From: Puccinia triticina
Taxonomy: Eukaryota; Basidiomycota; Pucciniomycetes; Pucciniales; Pucciniaceae
Reading direction: 5' to 3'
DNA: 64,000 nucleotides
NCBI RefSeq assembly: GCF_026914185.1
Contig: NC_070564.1
Span: 5,952,001-6,016,000 of the forward strand
In this document: positions 24,787 through 37,552 of the stretch, in pieces
Position numbering within the stretch: position 1 is the stretch's first letter
Layout of the letters: each line of letters opens with the position of its first letter
Program-made: the position numbers and the translations under genes
Notes under the pieces: generated by a model
What the model saw: only the letters and a program-made list of their open reading frames with translations
Database searches by the model: none
Told to the model about the DNA's origin: nothing

Positions 24787-27700
24787 TATGAGTTGATCAA
24801 TGATTCTTGCCAACTCCCCTGTTCTGAAGCCGTATGGGATCAAGTAGTTGATTCACCTGAGGGAGGTGTGTATGTATGCATGCTCTGCCGCTCACGCAAA
24901 ATATCGTGGGCATCTGTAGCAAAACACGAAGCATCCGCGAAACATGTCGCAAAGCTGGGTGATTTTCATGCCATGCGCGCCACAGCTGCAGAACTCCGGG
25001 AGGACAACCAACAAAATCTCGATGAAGGTGGCAATGTTGAGCCAGCTAGCGCGGTATTGGCGCCGGAAATAGGAAACCCAGCAAACGAGCAGGTGTGCCC
25101 ACCAGAGCTGCTAACATGGGCCCCATACGCGGGAATTGCACATTTCCCCGATGGCATGATCCGTGAGGATAATCACACAATCGATGGAGCTGGTAGTCAG
25201 TTTAGCAAGGAAATCTCTGACTCAGACTATGTTCCATCTGAAGCTCGGTCTGTACTACTCTCTGAATTGGACTCCGACAATGAGGCCAACGGCGAAGGGT
25301 GGGAGATGAACCCCGGGGATCTCAGAGCTATGGTTGAAGCAGTCATGCCTTCAGTACAAGGAACTCGTCCTCAACTGCCACCGACCCAAAAGCATCGGCA
25401 GACTGATAAATCGTGGTGGCCCTTCCGTTCCAAAGAGGTGAGCTCACAGTATTTTGTCAAAGTTGATGGTAGCTGACAGTGCCATCTCTTTCCAGCACTC
25501 AATTGCTTCGCTGGTGATAGGCTATACTCATTCTATTGTATCTCGAAGCTTGTACAATCACCTCAAGTTAATGTTCCGACTATTTGGAATCAAGCTACCT
25601 GATTGGACCACCATTCGTCGGGCGAAGGCCGACATGCGGGCCCTACTTAAAATGGATGTCCAGTATTCGAAATCCATCTTCAACACACCCACCTACGCAT
25701 TAAGTCTCAAGCAGATCCTTGCCCAGGAAATAGCCAACCCCTTAGTTAGTCCAGTCCTAGAATTCTATCCCCAAGACGCACGGGGTAAAGATATATACAA
25801 GTTGTCTCAGTCTTGGAAGTGGCTAGAGGGGCTGGACTCATCTTCGCGTGCGCCCATGGTCCGAACAGAAAATGGTGATTTCTATATTTTGGAACCACTG
25901 CAGCTCTTAAATGATGTAATAGTGGTACCACTATACTTTTATACAGTCGGAGGCGAAATGTGGTCCAAATGTGTCCCTCTTGAATTCAATCCTGAAGTCA
26001 ATGGGCCCCATCTCCGGTTGACGATCCCGGGGCATACTTCTTTCACATCGGCACATGTGCTCACTATTCCGGTTGGCGATTTTTTCCGTGATTACAAAGG
26101 GATTAGAGGACCCGAGGGGCTGCTTCTTTCTGGCCGATGCAATGGAAAACTTTATGGTAGGTGGTGTTGTGATATTTATGTTGAATCCTTTTATTTTATT
26201 AACAATGATCTACAACTCGAATTTCTCTGGTCAGAACTGGGGAACAACATCACATTGATCCATTGCCTCCCAAACCCGTGGAGGGAACGCGCCAAAGGCA
26301 AGATCATTCGACATATGCCAATCACATTATACTGCGACGACACCTCGGGTAATCAATCCAAGCGTTGGAACAAACACATATCTTTTTTCTTTACGCTCTC
26401 GGGCCTACCGCCAGAGATGACCAACCAACAATACAATTGTCATTATCTTACCACATCGAATGTAGCTGGCGCCATGGAGTTGGCAGTACCAATTGTAGCG
26501 GATCTTAGGTGTGTATTTCATTGACTTCCGGGGCGTATACACAATTGTTGTGGCTTACAGATTCGCTGAATCTGAGTTCTGGCAGGCACTTAGCCACCGA
26601 AGGAGTTGTAGGCTGGGACTGTTCCATTATGCAGGAGGTCCTCATCACATCAACATTGCTTTGCTTCCTGGGGGATTCTCCCATGCACGCGGAAATTACA
26701 AGCACTCCAATCCCTGGAAACTGTCTCCATCCTTGCCGTGCATGTGACCTTTCGGCTGAGAACATGAAAGGGAAGGCCACCATTGAATATGTATGCTCTT
26801 TTTGTATGCTCGGCTTGTCAGGAGAATGAGTGGGTGGCTTGCTGTGCGATTTGTGCACTTGGCTACCAATTTATGATGAATATTCTTCTGACTGTTATCA
26901 TTTTGAAAGATTTCCAATCCAATCAGGTCTTGGGCCACGATAAAGGAAAATTGCTACAAAATTTGGCACACGTCTCATGAGCCTCGCAGCAAGACCGCTG
27001 TTGAAAATTTACACACCCAGTTAGGAGTTAAAGATACGCTGAACAAGACTATCATCGATAGGAAGTATGAGATCATCACCAAGGACAAGAAAAAGGAGGC
27101 CACTCGGGCTGAGCTGAAGTTCCTCCTTGATCATGGGAAATTGGACTCCAAACGTCAGAAGACAATTTTCAACTCGTTCTTTGAGCTGGACGGTAAGAGG
27201 GCGGGTCTACTATCTGATACACAAATATGTACTGAACTGATCCTTCGGATTGCAAGCAGGTTTTGATGGGTGTCTTGACACTCCAGTGGAGGTGCTCCAT
27301 GTTTTCCTGTTGGGAGTTGTGAAATACCTCGTTCGCGCGTTCATGAAGGCTTTGGCTCCGGCGCAAATTCCGAAAGTAACGGCCCGTTATCAATCTTTCG
27401 ACACAAACGCACTCAACATACCATCCCTGCAGCCCCGATACCTCACTAGACATTACTCAAACTTTATTGGCAAAGACTTCAAGATCGTCCTCCAGACCGC
27501 GCCTTTTGTTCTGTTTGAATACATGAGCGAGCACGAACGGCTTTTGTGGTCTGCTCTCTGTCAACTGGCCCCATTGATATTTGAGACGCGGATAAAAGAC
27601 ATGGAAACTTATCTATCTGAACTCACTCTCCGTATACGACTGTTTGTTTGCCTTCTGATCAAGGGGACGGCTCAATGGGTGAACAAACCCAAATTTCATA

Positions 27701-28834
27701 TGCTCCTTCACCTTCCAGATGCGATTCGTCGATTTGGACCGCCAGCTTTGTTTGCAACGGAAAAGTTGGAGAGCTACAATGGAATCCTGAGGAATGCATC
27801 AATACATTCTAACCGCCAAAGTCCAAGCAAAGACATAGGTGTCACATTTGCCAACTTCCGCAATCTTCGACTTTTGTATTCTGGCGGGTATTTCTGGGTC
27901 GAAGAGCGCAAAACATACGAGACAGCAGCAACATCTGTGATTAACTTGTTCAAAAGCAACGACTCTGTACAGAAGTCGATGGGTTACAACACCTCACTCT
28001 TTGCAAATTCCTGTGATTCCTACCCACGTGTGCGAGACCGCAAGCTTACTGCTGCACAACGGTTTGCTGTGCCTCCCGCACTGGCAAGTCATCTTCCGGG
28101 GTCCTCATGGCGCCAATTAGCTGAGATAAGTCTAACCAGCAAGGACGTTTTGAGGGTATCTTCATTTATCCTGGTGAGTTCAGTGATTTTTGCCGTCTAG
28201 GGCTGCCGGGTGGGATGCATAGCTGATACAATTTCAATCCGATGAAATTAGTACCAATCTAAGGGGGGTACAGGAAGGCCAGATGTAGGACGTGTGGACA
28301 TGTTGTGGGAAGCAGAGAAGCCGACTGGTTCTTTTCTTTTTGTCTGTCTCACTCCGTTCGAATTCGGCGGTATCAGCGAATTCTACAACATGAGGGAGAT
28401 CTTTCAGGCTGGGGAGGGTCAATTTATCAGTGTACAGGTAAGTGCAAAATCTGTATTCGTCAAATAATTTTGTATCCATTCTCACTATATCATTCATTGC
28501 ATTCAAGAATATCGTTGCGGTCATCAATGTACAGCATGATTGCCACAAAAGCAAATGCTCTGTAACTTTGTCAAAGAAGGTGCGAGTCGAGCGGCAGGAT
28601 ACGGAAAACTTGGTTGGCGAGCTCACCCATGCCAATAAGACGAGCTATATTGTAAATGTGGCGGCGTTATCTTCGCCTTTGGTGCACCGGGAATTCTCGG
28701 AAATCCATTTACAGCGAGTTGAGCCTCTTGCTCAAATCCGTTGCCTACATGAGGGCATAACACAGTGGCACTTAGCGGGGACGAAAACTGGGCCACCAAT
28801 GCCCATGGAAGTGGTAGACCCCAGCCTGGTCTGA
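24787..28834 (+). CDS. CMC/CACTA-like transposase
   Basis: Seven exons keep frame for about 1,201 residues: 24787-25437, 25496-26510, 26561-26790, 26910-27192, 27260-28173, 28252-28437 and 28508-28834. The first codons are unresolved: an ATG at 24703 leads to a donor at 24749, but that splice gives the wrong phase, so the first exon may carry a lesion. Near the N-terminus YVCMLCRSRKISW...H...H looks like a BED/C2H2-type zinc finger. Recognisable stretches are QEIANPLVSPV, HMPITLYCDDTSGNQSK, LGDSPMHAEIT, CLHPCRACDL and DTPVEVLHVFLLGVVKY, which I associate with fungal CMC-type (Tnp2-like) transposases. Acidic residues in these blocks are candidate catalytic positions. The C-terminal exons hold no recognised domain. 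No internal stop is seen after exon 1, so it may be active or recently so. Confidence 0.65.
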
Positions 28835-29771
28835 CGAGGAGTACAGTGAGCATTGTATTGTATGTAATATATTTCTTTTAGTGAAACTAGATATTGCCCC
28901 CTGCGGGGCTTCGCTTGGGTTGGCAAAACGCTGCCTCTTGGAGATGTCCCTGTCACATCCACTGTTTCCTGGATGCCAGTTGGTTATGTGGGTATATGTG
29001 GGGGTAGCCCAGTGGCGCAGTTTTCCTGTTTCTGGGTTATCTGACTCTTGCTGTTGCGAGAGCATCGGATCTGCACCCATTTCCTGCCTCGGAAATGGTC
29101 AGCTGCTGCTGCCCAACGCAAGGGGGCAGCTGTGGAGCAGGGGTGGCAATACGATAGACCATTCGCAATGGTTACCCATTGTGCTGATCTCATGGCAGCC
29201 CGGGGACGGCTGCCCAGCTTGCGGGACGGCTGCGGAGCAGTCACATCCCAGGGTTGGCTGAGGCTGGGCGGTTTGCGCCCACGGTGTAGATTACTTCGCA
29301 TCTCTGAATTACCAAACTTCGGCTTCGCCTTCAACAACGTGCAATTTTTGGCGACGCTGAGAACTTGGGCTTGGCTGCCATCTGGGTTTCTCTGTCAGAT
29401 CATGCTATGTGTCATCTGGACCGCTTCACACCAGCCGCAGCAAGTGGGGGACTTCCCGTCGCGAACAGGATTTGGATTGGAAGCCAAAACCACAAACCAA
29501 CTGATCAGATTTCCCGAAACAGCTTGATTGGATCATGAAACAAGCAGATAATACTTTTAATGGCACGGCTCAAGTAGTACACATTTGTGTCCTCCGAGAT
29601 CCCTGAAGGGAAACCTGTAGCGACGTGCGGGTTTAAACTCAACAGTGATTGTTGGGTCATGGCCCAATGGGCACGCGTCTCGATTCCAAATACAAAGCAG
29701 GAAGCCGGTTGCTCCTCAAAACAGCTTCGACTATTTCTCCCACTTTCCGTTTCGACTAGAATTCGCCAAAA
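28835..29771. other. GC-rich right end of the putative transposon, then promoter of the secreted-protein gene
   Basis: From 28900 to about 29302 the sequence is GC-rich with GGGACGGCTG motifs (near 29203 and 29222), matching the style of the left end. From 29303 to 29771 it is ordinary composition upstream of the ATG at 29772. No further gene is supported. Confidence 0.45.
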
Positions 29772-31130
29772 ATGGGAACGCCATTCTTTGTCGCCTGCTT
29801 GGTCTCGCTGTTGGTAAGCTCAGCATCCCTGGGGAAAATCAAAACATTTGATGGACTTGAATTACCCGATTTAAACGGACCGGCACCGGTTCCACTATCG
29901 TTCGAGGAATCTAATTCTTGTGGGCGGTCAATTAAACACTGTTCGCAAGCTCCAGGGCTTATTAGTGTTCGCAAGTCGGCACAGGTGAATCCGACGACGG
30001 TATCCATGGATATATCGCGTGGCCAACATTCATCTGTTGGCTCCCGTAGGCAAATATCAGTTGATCTAGGCTCAGATGAAAGTCGAAAGCGGTCGAAGTT
30101 AGAACATGTTCACATGCCCCAGGCTTCGATCCAAACTGAAGCACACAAACCTCAGAAGAGTGGACCAAGCAGCCCAACACAAATTACCTCCTCCCAGGTA
30201 GAGATATCAGAAAATGTAAAGCAGCTCAATGAAGCTGGCCAAGGCATAACACAATCCACGAGCTACGACAGTCGGGGAAAAGAAACAAGCGAAACCACTC
30301 CATCATCTTTCAACGTTTACAATTGGGATTTTTTGATAGCTCGCGAACTAGACAATGACACAAGGAATGAACCTCAGAAGAACAAACTAGTGCAGCTTTT
30401 TAAGACATTCGGATTTCAAGAGACTGGGGGTTTCTATTGGGTTAACCCAAGTAATCTCAAACAATTTAGGAAAAATTTCAATAAACAGCGCCACGAAATT
30501 CGCGGAAACAGTAAAATCTATCTGAGAGAAGAGTCATTGGGTAAACTTGTGTTGACGCTATCAGATGAAAAGCTCGCACTCGATCGAAATCCAACTTTCC
30601 GCAAAATCATGTCTGACTTCAATTCTAGAATTGAAAAAAGAAATGAAGAGCTTGAAACGCTAACAAATCTTCCCAAAATAAGCAACAAGAAAATCAAATC
30701 GATACAAAACTATATATCCAGTGTAACAAAGATGAGCACATTCTTAGCAGTCGTCCATCTTTCGCTTTTCAAGCAACATGATGTTGGTGATGGAGATCAA
30801 CTTCTGCTGAGCCAAAAAACAGTCCAAGATATCTTGCTTTTCATCGAAGATTTTTGGATACAAGCTGAATTAACCGACGGCCATTTACCATGGGAAAAAA
30901 CATGGGCTATCCAGCTATCCGAAATGCTACGACTTCGATTTGATTTCTGGGAGATTTATCCCATACGAGCGCATTATCACAGAGCCTGGAGTCTAGTGGA
31001 ATACTGGGCAATCGGCCACGGGAAAAAAGTAATAGCACGCGATGGTCCCACATTCCCCGTTGAATTAGTGAATATCATGTTGATCTATTTGAATCCTGCC
31101 TTTTTCCTTAGCCGTCCTGAGAAAAACTAG
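29772..31130 (+). CDS. Predicted secreted protein, no known domain (effector-like candidate)
   Basis: A single exon encodes 452 residues. The N-terminus MGTPFFVACLVSLLVSSASL is a typical signal peptide, with cleavage likely around residue 20-22. The next roughly 170 residues are serine- and glutamine-rich and look disordered, with a basic patch (RKRSK). The rest (from about residue 180) is a helical domain rich in Lys, Leu, Phe and Trp, with NWDFLIARELDND, FWIQAELTDGHLPWEK and HYHRAWSLVEYWAIGHGKK. Only one cysteine follows the signal region, so it is not a cysteine-rich effector. The gene is unbroken although it lies between two transposon blocks. Rust genomes carry lineage-specific secreted protein families of this general form; effector function is inference. 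Confidence 0.7.
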   Translation: MGTPFFVACLVSLLVSSASLGKIKTFDGLELPDLNGPAPVPLSFEESNSCGRSIKHCSQAPGLISVRKSAQVNPTTVSMDISRGQHSSVGSRRQISVDLGSDESRKRSKLEHVHMPQASIQTEAHKPQKSGPSSPTQITSSQVEISENVKQLNEAGQGITQSTSYDSRGKETSETTPSSFNVYNWDFLIARELDNDTRNEPQKNKLVQLFKTFGFQETGGFYWVNPSNLKQFRKNFNKQRHEIRGNSKIYLREESLGKLVLTLSDEKLALDRNPTFRKIMSDFNSRIEKRNEELETLTNLPKISNKKIKSIQNYISSVTKMSTFLAVVHLSLFKQHDVGDGDQLLLSQKTVQDILLFIEDFWIQAELTDGHLPWEKTWAIQLSEMLRLRFDFWEIYPIRAHYHRAWSLVEYWAIGHGKKVIARDGPTFPVELVNIMLIYLNPAFFLSRPEKN

Positions 31131-32200
31131 ATCCACTTCTTTTCATATATGCAGGTAGCAAGATAAACCTTTCTTGATCAATGAAAAAGCCCTGTTATTT
31201 TACTTCTTGATTGCCAAATTGGTACCTCAAACCATCTTAGCACTGGCAGTTGTTAAGTCTCCTGGTCAGTGCTCCAATGTTGGCCTGCAAAAAAAGGCCT
31301 TCCACCTTCCAATTAGCCATCTTTTTGTTTAAAAATTCACATCCCTTTTAGTAGAGAAAAACTAGCTCTTACATTGAAATTCATACCACTTTGAAGCATA
31401 AACAAAAAAATAGATGTTGATAGACTTGTTTTTAAGCAAGAATTATGACCGGAAAGTAGTAGAGGAGTAAATTATCAATTGGGCCAGGTGTCCATTTGGC
31501 TTTTTTGGCCTTTTTAAAACTGAAGCACTTGTAACTCCCAAACCACAAATCCAATCAACCTGCATCAAACTTTCCCATATAGGCATCTTGGCTTTGTGGT
31601 TATGTATGTATTTTTTTTAAATATTTTTGAGAATTAATATCATTTCCTTGGATGTTAGCAAGAATCACCGCTGGAGGTTGGATTTTGGAGTTATCCCCTA
31701 CTTGCTCTGAAAAATGTCAATTTAATAAATTAATTAAAAGTGAAGGACATAACCTCTGGCTATCTTTCCAGTGCAGAAAAACAAAGAAAAAATCAGGCCT
31801 TTTGGCCAGTTCATTTGACTCAATGGATTTCCTCCAGGAAGGTGAGGCAAATGGCAGGGAAATACTTTCCCTGCCAAAACACCTCAAGCTCTCAGGCCAA
31901 AATTTTGACATTAGTCGTAAGTCCCTCCTTCAGAGGCTTGCGCTTTGTGCAAGGGGCTCTTTGTGCCAGCGCAGGCTATACCAAGGCCCTCTGAAACAAG
32001 TTACTTATGTTAATTTAGAATACCCCAATACCTGTAACCTACCCAAGCATGTAAATGGATGTGCCCTTGGCCAAAGACCCTTCATGGGATCTCTGAGAAT
32101 ATGCAGTATATTGTACACAAATTCACCAGACCAATGTGTCCACTTTCCTATTCTCACTGTGTTGTTAAAATATCTATAAAAATTATTTATGTTAAAAATA
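31131..32200. other. Intergenic AT-rich region with dispersed-repeat fragments
   Basis: No gene is supported. Bases about 31500-31600, read in reverse complement, resemble 56690-56790 (both contain GGAGTTACAAG and AAAAAGCC runs). Bases about 31925-31995 resemble 56845-56925 (CAGAGGCTTG ... CTGAAAC). These look like fragments of one dispersed repeat. An 8-base TAAAAATA ends at 32200 and is duplicated at 47227. Confidence 0.45.
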
Positions 32201-32378
32201 GGGTCTTGGAAAAACGACTCCCAAGTTTTGGGAAAACAACTCCCATACGTCCTTGCAACCATTTTTCGACCAGCGCTCAACGTCGACCTAGACCCTTTTT
32301 TTGGGAGTCGTCGACCCAAAAAAAATTATTTTTGGGAGTCGTCCGCACTAATTTTTATGAATATTTTTATTATTTTTT
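32201..32378 (+). repeat. Left terminal inverted repeat of MULE 1
   Basis: It matches the reverse complement of 47226-47192 followed by 38674-38515 with scattered differences. It contains several copies of (G/A)ACTCCCA, the motif that recurs throughout the element. Confidence 0.88.
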
Positions 32379-35212
32379 TCTTGGGGGGTTTGGGAGTTGT
32401 TCACCCAAAACGAGTGCCCCCTGCGTTATTTCGGGAGTCGGCCGCGGGGGCCACGGAAGCCCCCAGGGAGTCGTGACGACTCCCCTTTGAGCCCCCCACC
32501 CATCACACAAGTCACACACCACAACCGCCACACCAACCGCCCAATCACCGCTCACCCGTCCACACCTACCGCCTGATCAATCAAAGAATATGATTAACCC
32601 AGCCGCCCCCGCCGCCGTCCAGGACCAGGACTCCCAGGCCCCTGTCGCCGCCATGGAGCACGCCGGGCCCCCTATGACCGCCGTCGAGCTCGCCGACCCC
32701 CCTGTCGCCGCCATCCAGTAGGCCAAGGCCCCAGTGCCTGGCGAGCACGCCGAGGAAACCCCAGCCGCAGGGCCAGGTAAGCTCCCTCCCCCATCCAAAA
32801 TGGAGGCACTGAGCCCCCAACACCCTTGTTCACACCCTTGATCCAGCTGCCGATGAAGACACCGCCAAAGGCCCCGCGAACGGGTCTGGCATCAACACCG
32901 ACTCCCTTGCAATCGCGGCCCAGGACCACGGAGCCACCCTGGCCATTCTAGACCCCCAAGGAGCTGTCCTAGCCAGCGGTGCTCAAGGTCTAGCCCCCGC
33001 CGACTCCCGTGATCAAGGTCTAGCCCCCGCTGACTCCCGTGACCCTGTCGACTCCCCACGTCCCGCAGCCGCCGACTCCCAACCTCCTGCAGCCGCCGAC
33101 TCCCAAACGGCAGCCGCCGACTCCCAGGCCATTGCCGCCGTCGAAGCCTGCATTCAGACCACTGAAGCCCTTCAAGACGTCACCCTAGACCCCCTCCTCC
33201 TTCAAATTACTCAAGAAATTGCCAAAAAAAAACTAGAAAACGAAATCCACAAAGAAAATGAGGAAGAAGTATTTGAAGATTATAGGTTAGATAATCCAGA
33301 CGACAAGAAGACACTTGAGGAATATGTAGAGCTAGCCAGAGAAGAGAAAACCATAGAAGATTGTATTGTAATGTTAGAATTAGATGAAGATAATACTAAC
33401 AATGATCCAAACTCTGGAACGGTTCCAACTGAAAAAAACGCAGAAGAAATTGAGAAAATACTTGAGAAAATTGCTGAAGAGAGAACTGAGAAGGAGCTCA
33501 AAGAAATGGAACTTGAGAAAAAGAATCAACCGGATGATGAAGACTCAGTAAATGAAGAAGGAGAAAGGACAATCTACGGCAACATTCATGCGCCGCCAGC
33601 TGGAAATTATGACAACATTGAATCGGTTAAGGAGGCCATCCAAGAATTTGCTTGTGCGCATGGCTATGGGATATTGGTCAAACACTCTGTTCCTGGAAAG
33701 AGTGTCCATTTTAAATGTGTCAGGTCTGTTATTCCCCACTTCTTTTTCATTCTTCTGTTAGTATTGACTGACATTAAATCCACATTGAAATGATACAGAG
33801 GAGGTGATCCTGCAAAAAACAAACGTAAAGGTGATACTCGTGAAAATATATCATCTCGATTGATTGGCTGTCCGTTCGCCGCTGCCGTATACAACCAGAA
33901 GAAGAAGGGCCACTGGAAATTCACAGTCTCCAACTTGACTCATAGTCACCGCCCCACCGCCGCCGTTGCCCACACTGTTCACCGTAAGCTCAGCGACACT
34001 CTCTACGAAGAAATGAAAAGACTTGGCGAGGCCGGATTGCGACCGGCACAAATACTTGAATGCCTCAAGAAGCTGCACCCTGACCAGACAATCCTGGCCA
34101 CAATTGATACAATTTACTCAGCACGAAAGCGGGCTGCGCAAGAGATGTTGCAAGGAATCAGTCCCATCATTCACCTGAATGAAATTCTGGCTGGAACCAA
34201 TTTCACAACTATGACGAAGGTCGACGAATCTGGCGAGCTCAAGGGCCTTTTTTTCTGTCATTCCCTCTCTGTGAAGCTTCTCCATCAGTACCATTCAATA
34301 CTTTTCCTCGACTGTACGTACAAGACGAATAAGTATCGGATGCCTCTCCTCCACATCACCGGTGTCACTGGAGCCAACAAGTCTTTCAGTTTGGCATTCT
34401 GCTTTCTTGCCAAAGAGACACAAGATTATTACAACTGGGCGCTCAAATCTCTCCTGACAGTTTTCACCTCAAACAAGATTCCCCTTCCTGCTGTTGTTCT
34501 GACCGACCGAGAAGAAGCTCTCATCTCCTCTCTCCAGTCCAATTTTCCCGATTTGACCCACATGCTTTGCACTTGGCACATACAGAAGAACTTGGTCTCC
34601 AATGGCGCAAAACACATCAAGAACAAGGTGAAGGAGTTCGAAATGCTTCAACACTGGAGCAACTTAATCAAGATGACTAGTCCTGGCGATATCCGTTCAA
34701 GCTTCAGTCGGTTTTGCGCAAAATACGGCGAAGCTTTTGGAGATTATATGATTGAGACATGGCTTCCAGTGTGTGAGAAGTATGCTAACGCTTGGACAAA
34801 GGATATACCTCATTTCGACCATTGGACAACGTCTCAAATTGAATCATTGCATGCTTTCATCAAATCTTATCTCCTGGGCCCCAACAATTCTTTTGCCGCC
34901 GTCATCAAGTTAATCAAAAATGCGCTTGAAGCTCAATCCCACAAAATATCCGCGGCGCATCACAAGGAGAAGATTAGAAGCCTTCAATCAATAGGGAAGA
35001 TTTTCTTGCTCTGTCACGGCCGGATCACCCACTTTGCTCTCCAGAAGGCGCAGGATAACCTGAGAGCAAGTGTTGACCTGGAGAATTGGCACAGGTGCAA
35101 CGGGTGTTACAAAAACCGGATGGGAATTCCCTGTAAGCATACACTCCGGCAGCGCGCAATGGATGGCGAGAAGATACTCCCCAAGGATTTTCATGTCCAG
35201 TGGCACATGAAG

Positions 35213-35614
35213 GTAAGATCTGGGTTTTTTTTCTCTTTTTGTCATGTGGGGGGGCCTTGGATGGCCGGTTCTCGTGGACGACTCCCGTTTTTCCTATGAC
35301 GACTCCCATTTTTCCGCGGACGACTCCCATTTTTCCGTGGACAACTCCCATTTTTCTCCAACAACTCCCGTTTACCCCCGCGCGCCCCAGGGACAGGAAC
35401 GACTCCCATTTTCCGTCCGTGCGGCATGCCAATTGGGATAACAACTCCCAACGACTCCCAAATCCCCCAGCCGCGGAGCCTTGATTGGAAGAACAACTCC
35501 CGCCGACTCCCATTTGTCCAGCCATTGCCACCCCCCCTCTGCCACCCCTCCCTCCAATTTTTAACCTCCCCTGCGCCATTCCCTTACTAACTGGAGTCTT
35601 TTCATTCCCCCCAG
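35213..35614 (+). repeat. MULE 1 intron packed with (G/A)ACTCCC motifs
   Basis: This 402-base GT-AG intron contains ten copies of GACTCCC or AACTCCC between about 35277 and 35520, all in the plus orientation and mostly followed by A or G and a T-run. The same heptamer occurs in both terminal repeats and in the repeated coding units of exon 2. Confidence 0.8.
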
Positions 35615-37065
35615 GATATTCATGCTCTTGGCACCAACGCTGATCTCACCCAAATTGAGCAAGTCGACCGGATCCGCGAAAGGCTCCTGCAGATGAATCC
35701 CGCGCAGATGGCGGCCCAGTTACAAGCTATCAACAGCCTATTGGAAGGCTCTGGAACCTTCGTGAAGATCCAGGAACCAACACAAGCTCAGACCACCCGT
35801 GGACGTCCAAAAGGCGCGCCAAACAAACCAAGAACTACAAAAAGGGACCCCTCCGCCTTCGAACACGTTGAAAATAAAAGGAAGAATGAAGAAGGAGCAA
35901 TGATGAAGTCCAAGAAACAGAAGCTAGCGGAAACCAGAAAAGCGGAGAAGGAAGAAATGAAACAAATTAAGAAAGAAGAGAAGGAGCAACAAAAAAGCAA
36001 GAAAGAAGAGGAGAAGAAGAAGAAGCAAGAAGCAAAGAAGAACGAACCAGCACCCAAGAAGAGGAAAATCCCGGCCCAAAAGTCAAAGACCGCCAAGAAA
36101 GTCGCTCAGTCTCCTTCTCCAACTCCTTCCCCGTCGCCGTCTCCATCACCACCACCCTCCTCACCTGCGCTTCCTCCTCCCCCGCCGCCGAAAGCCCAAG
36201 TCCCAACAAAGTGCTTCAAACCGGTCCGTGTCGCACCTAAGAAGCCAGCTTCCCCTTCCCCTCCTGTGAACTCCGCCTCGTCTGCCGCCGCCCCTCCGCA
36301 GCAACGTACGTCCCGCGCCACTGGGAAGATGTGAGCTCTGCCTTCCCCTTCCCCTCCTTTTCAATCAACCTCGTCTGCCCCCGCGCCTCCGCCGCAACGT
36401 CCGACCCGCGCCACCGCTAAGAAGCCAGCTCCACCTTCCCCTCCTGCTCAATCAACCTTGTCTGCCCCCGCCCCTCTGCCGAAATTGAGCCAGGTACCTC
36501 CTCCGCGAGCCGCGCGAGCCACGCGAGTCCCTCCAGTCCCTCCACCACCAACAGCACCAGTCCCCCCACCCCCATCCAAAGAACCAGTCGACCGACCAAA
36601 TTGGCTCAATCAACTCCCAGTCATCATCAGATCCTCGGTCAAGCGGATACTTGATGTCAAGTCAGATGGCCATTGTGGATTCCGCGCGGTGGCATGGTGC
36701 TTGGGGAATGGTCAGGGCGCTTGGAGTGCAGTCCGAGAAGCTCTAGCCGACAAAATCAGCAAACGAGGCGAGTGGTACGTGAAGTTGGGACATTTTCACA
36801 ACATCAAGTCGACTCTGGCCAGAATAAACGTTTCCGGTACCAAAGGTTGCGGTATGGCTCATTGGATGGCGATGCCCTCCTCCGGCGAAGCACTGGCCAA
36901 CACTTTCCAACGGCCAGTTTTTTATTTCACTGAAGAGTGGTCTCAAACTTTCCTTCCCTCCTTCTGCCCTCCTAACCAAAACCCCCCAATCTTCTTGACT
37001 TTCATCCGGCGACTTGATCACTTTGTGGCCCTAGAACTATCCTCCCCTCACGTCTTCCCTGCCCC

Positions 37066-37552
37066 AATGGTGTATCCGCTGCGCTGCGTTTAGCGCAGCG
37101 AAGCGGGTAGCGCAGCGATTTTTCGGGTCGCTGCGCTACGCGCTACGCGCAGCGGGCAGATCGCTGCGCTACACGCTTTTTGATTTTTCCGGAAAAAAAA
37201 TCAAAAAATAGCGCGCTAAAGAAGCAAACACGTAGCGGTCAGCGCCGCTTTTCTCTATGCCATGTGGGAACCAAAAAAAATAAATGAAAAAGGTTTTAAA
37301 CCACATAAAAACATGTTTAGAACATAAAACTGTTCTGCTATCCGCTAATTTAGCGGGTAGCGTAGCAAATTTTCGCTTTTGCTGCGCTTCTGCTAATGGC
37401 CCTGGGAGGTAGCGGACAATCGCTGCGCGTAGCGAGTAGCGCAGCGGTGTTCTCGCTGCGCTATTGCTTTTTGGTCTGGTCACGTAGCGGTCAACCGCTG
37501 CGCTACGCTAAAAGGCCGCTTTTTTTAGCGTAGCGCAGCGGATACACTGTTG
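37066..37552. mobile_element. hAT-like MITE inserted in the OTU coding region
   Basis: This 487-base element has ends AATGGTGTATCCGCTGCGCT and, in reverse complement, CAACAGTGTATCCGCTGCGC. It is flanked by a perfect 8-base duplication CCTGCCCC (37058-37065 and 37553-37560). The interior is repeats of GCGTAGCG/CGCTGCG and no gene. Removing it and one duplication copy makes the OTU frame continuous, which confirms the borders. An 8-base duplication and CAGTG-like ends suggest the hAT superfamily. Confidence 0.85.

Larger units (their letters stand above)
21638..29302. mobile_element. Putative two-gene CMC/CACTA-like DNA transposon
   Basis: Two divergently transcribed genes (22257-24100 minus, 24787-28834 plus) sit between similar ends. 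Left TGCAAGGGTCATGTACACC (from about 21638) resembles the reverse complement of the right end near 29280-29302 (TGCGAAGTAATCTACACC), and GGGCGCA follows on both sides. GGACGGC motifs are repeated near each end. No target duplication was found, so the exact borders are uncertain. Confidence 0.5.

Noticed and set aside
35025..35579. Open frame antisense to the MULE 1 transposase intron
   Set aside because: It is a glycine- and valine-rich shadow of the GACTCCC repeats with no domain.
36106..36364. Minus-strand glycine-rich frames opposite the MULE 1 linker
   Set aside because: They mirror the proline-rich coding repeats on the plus strand.
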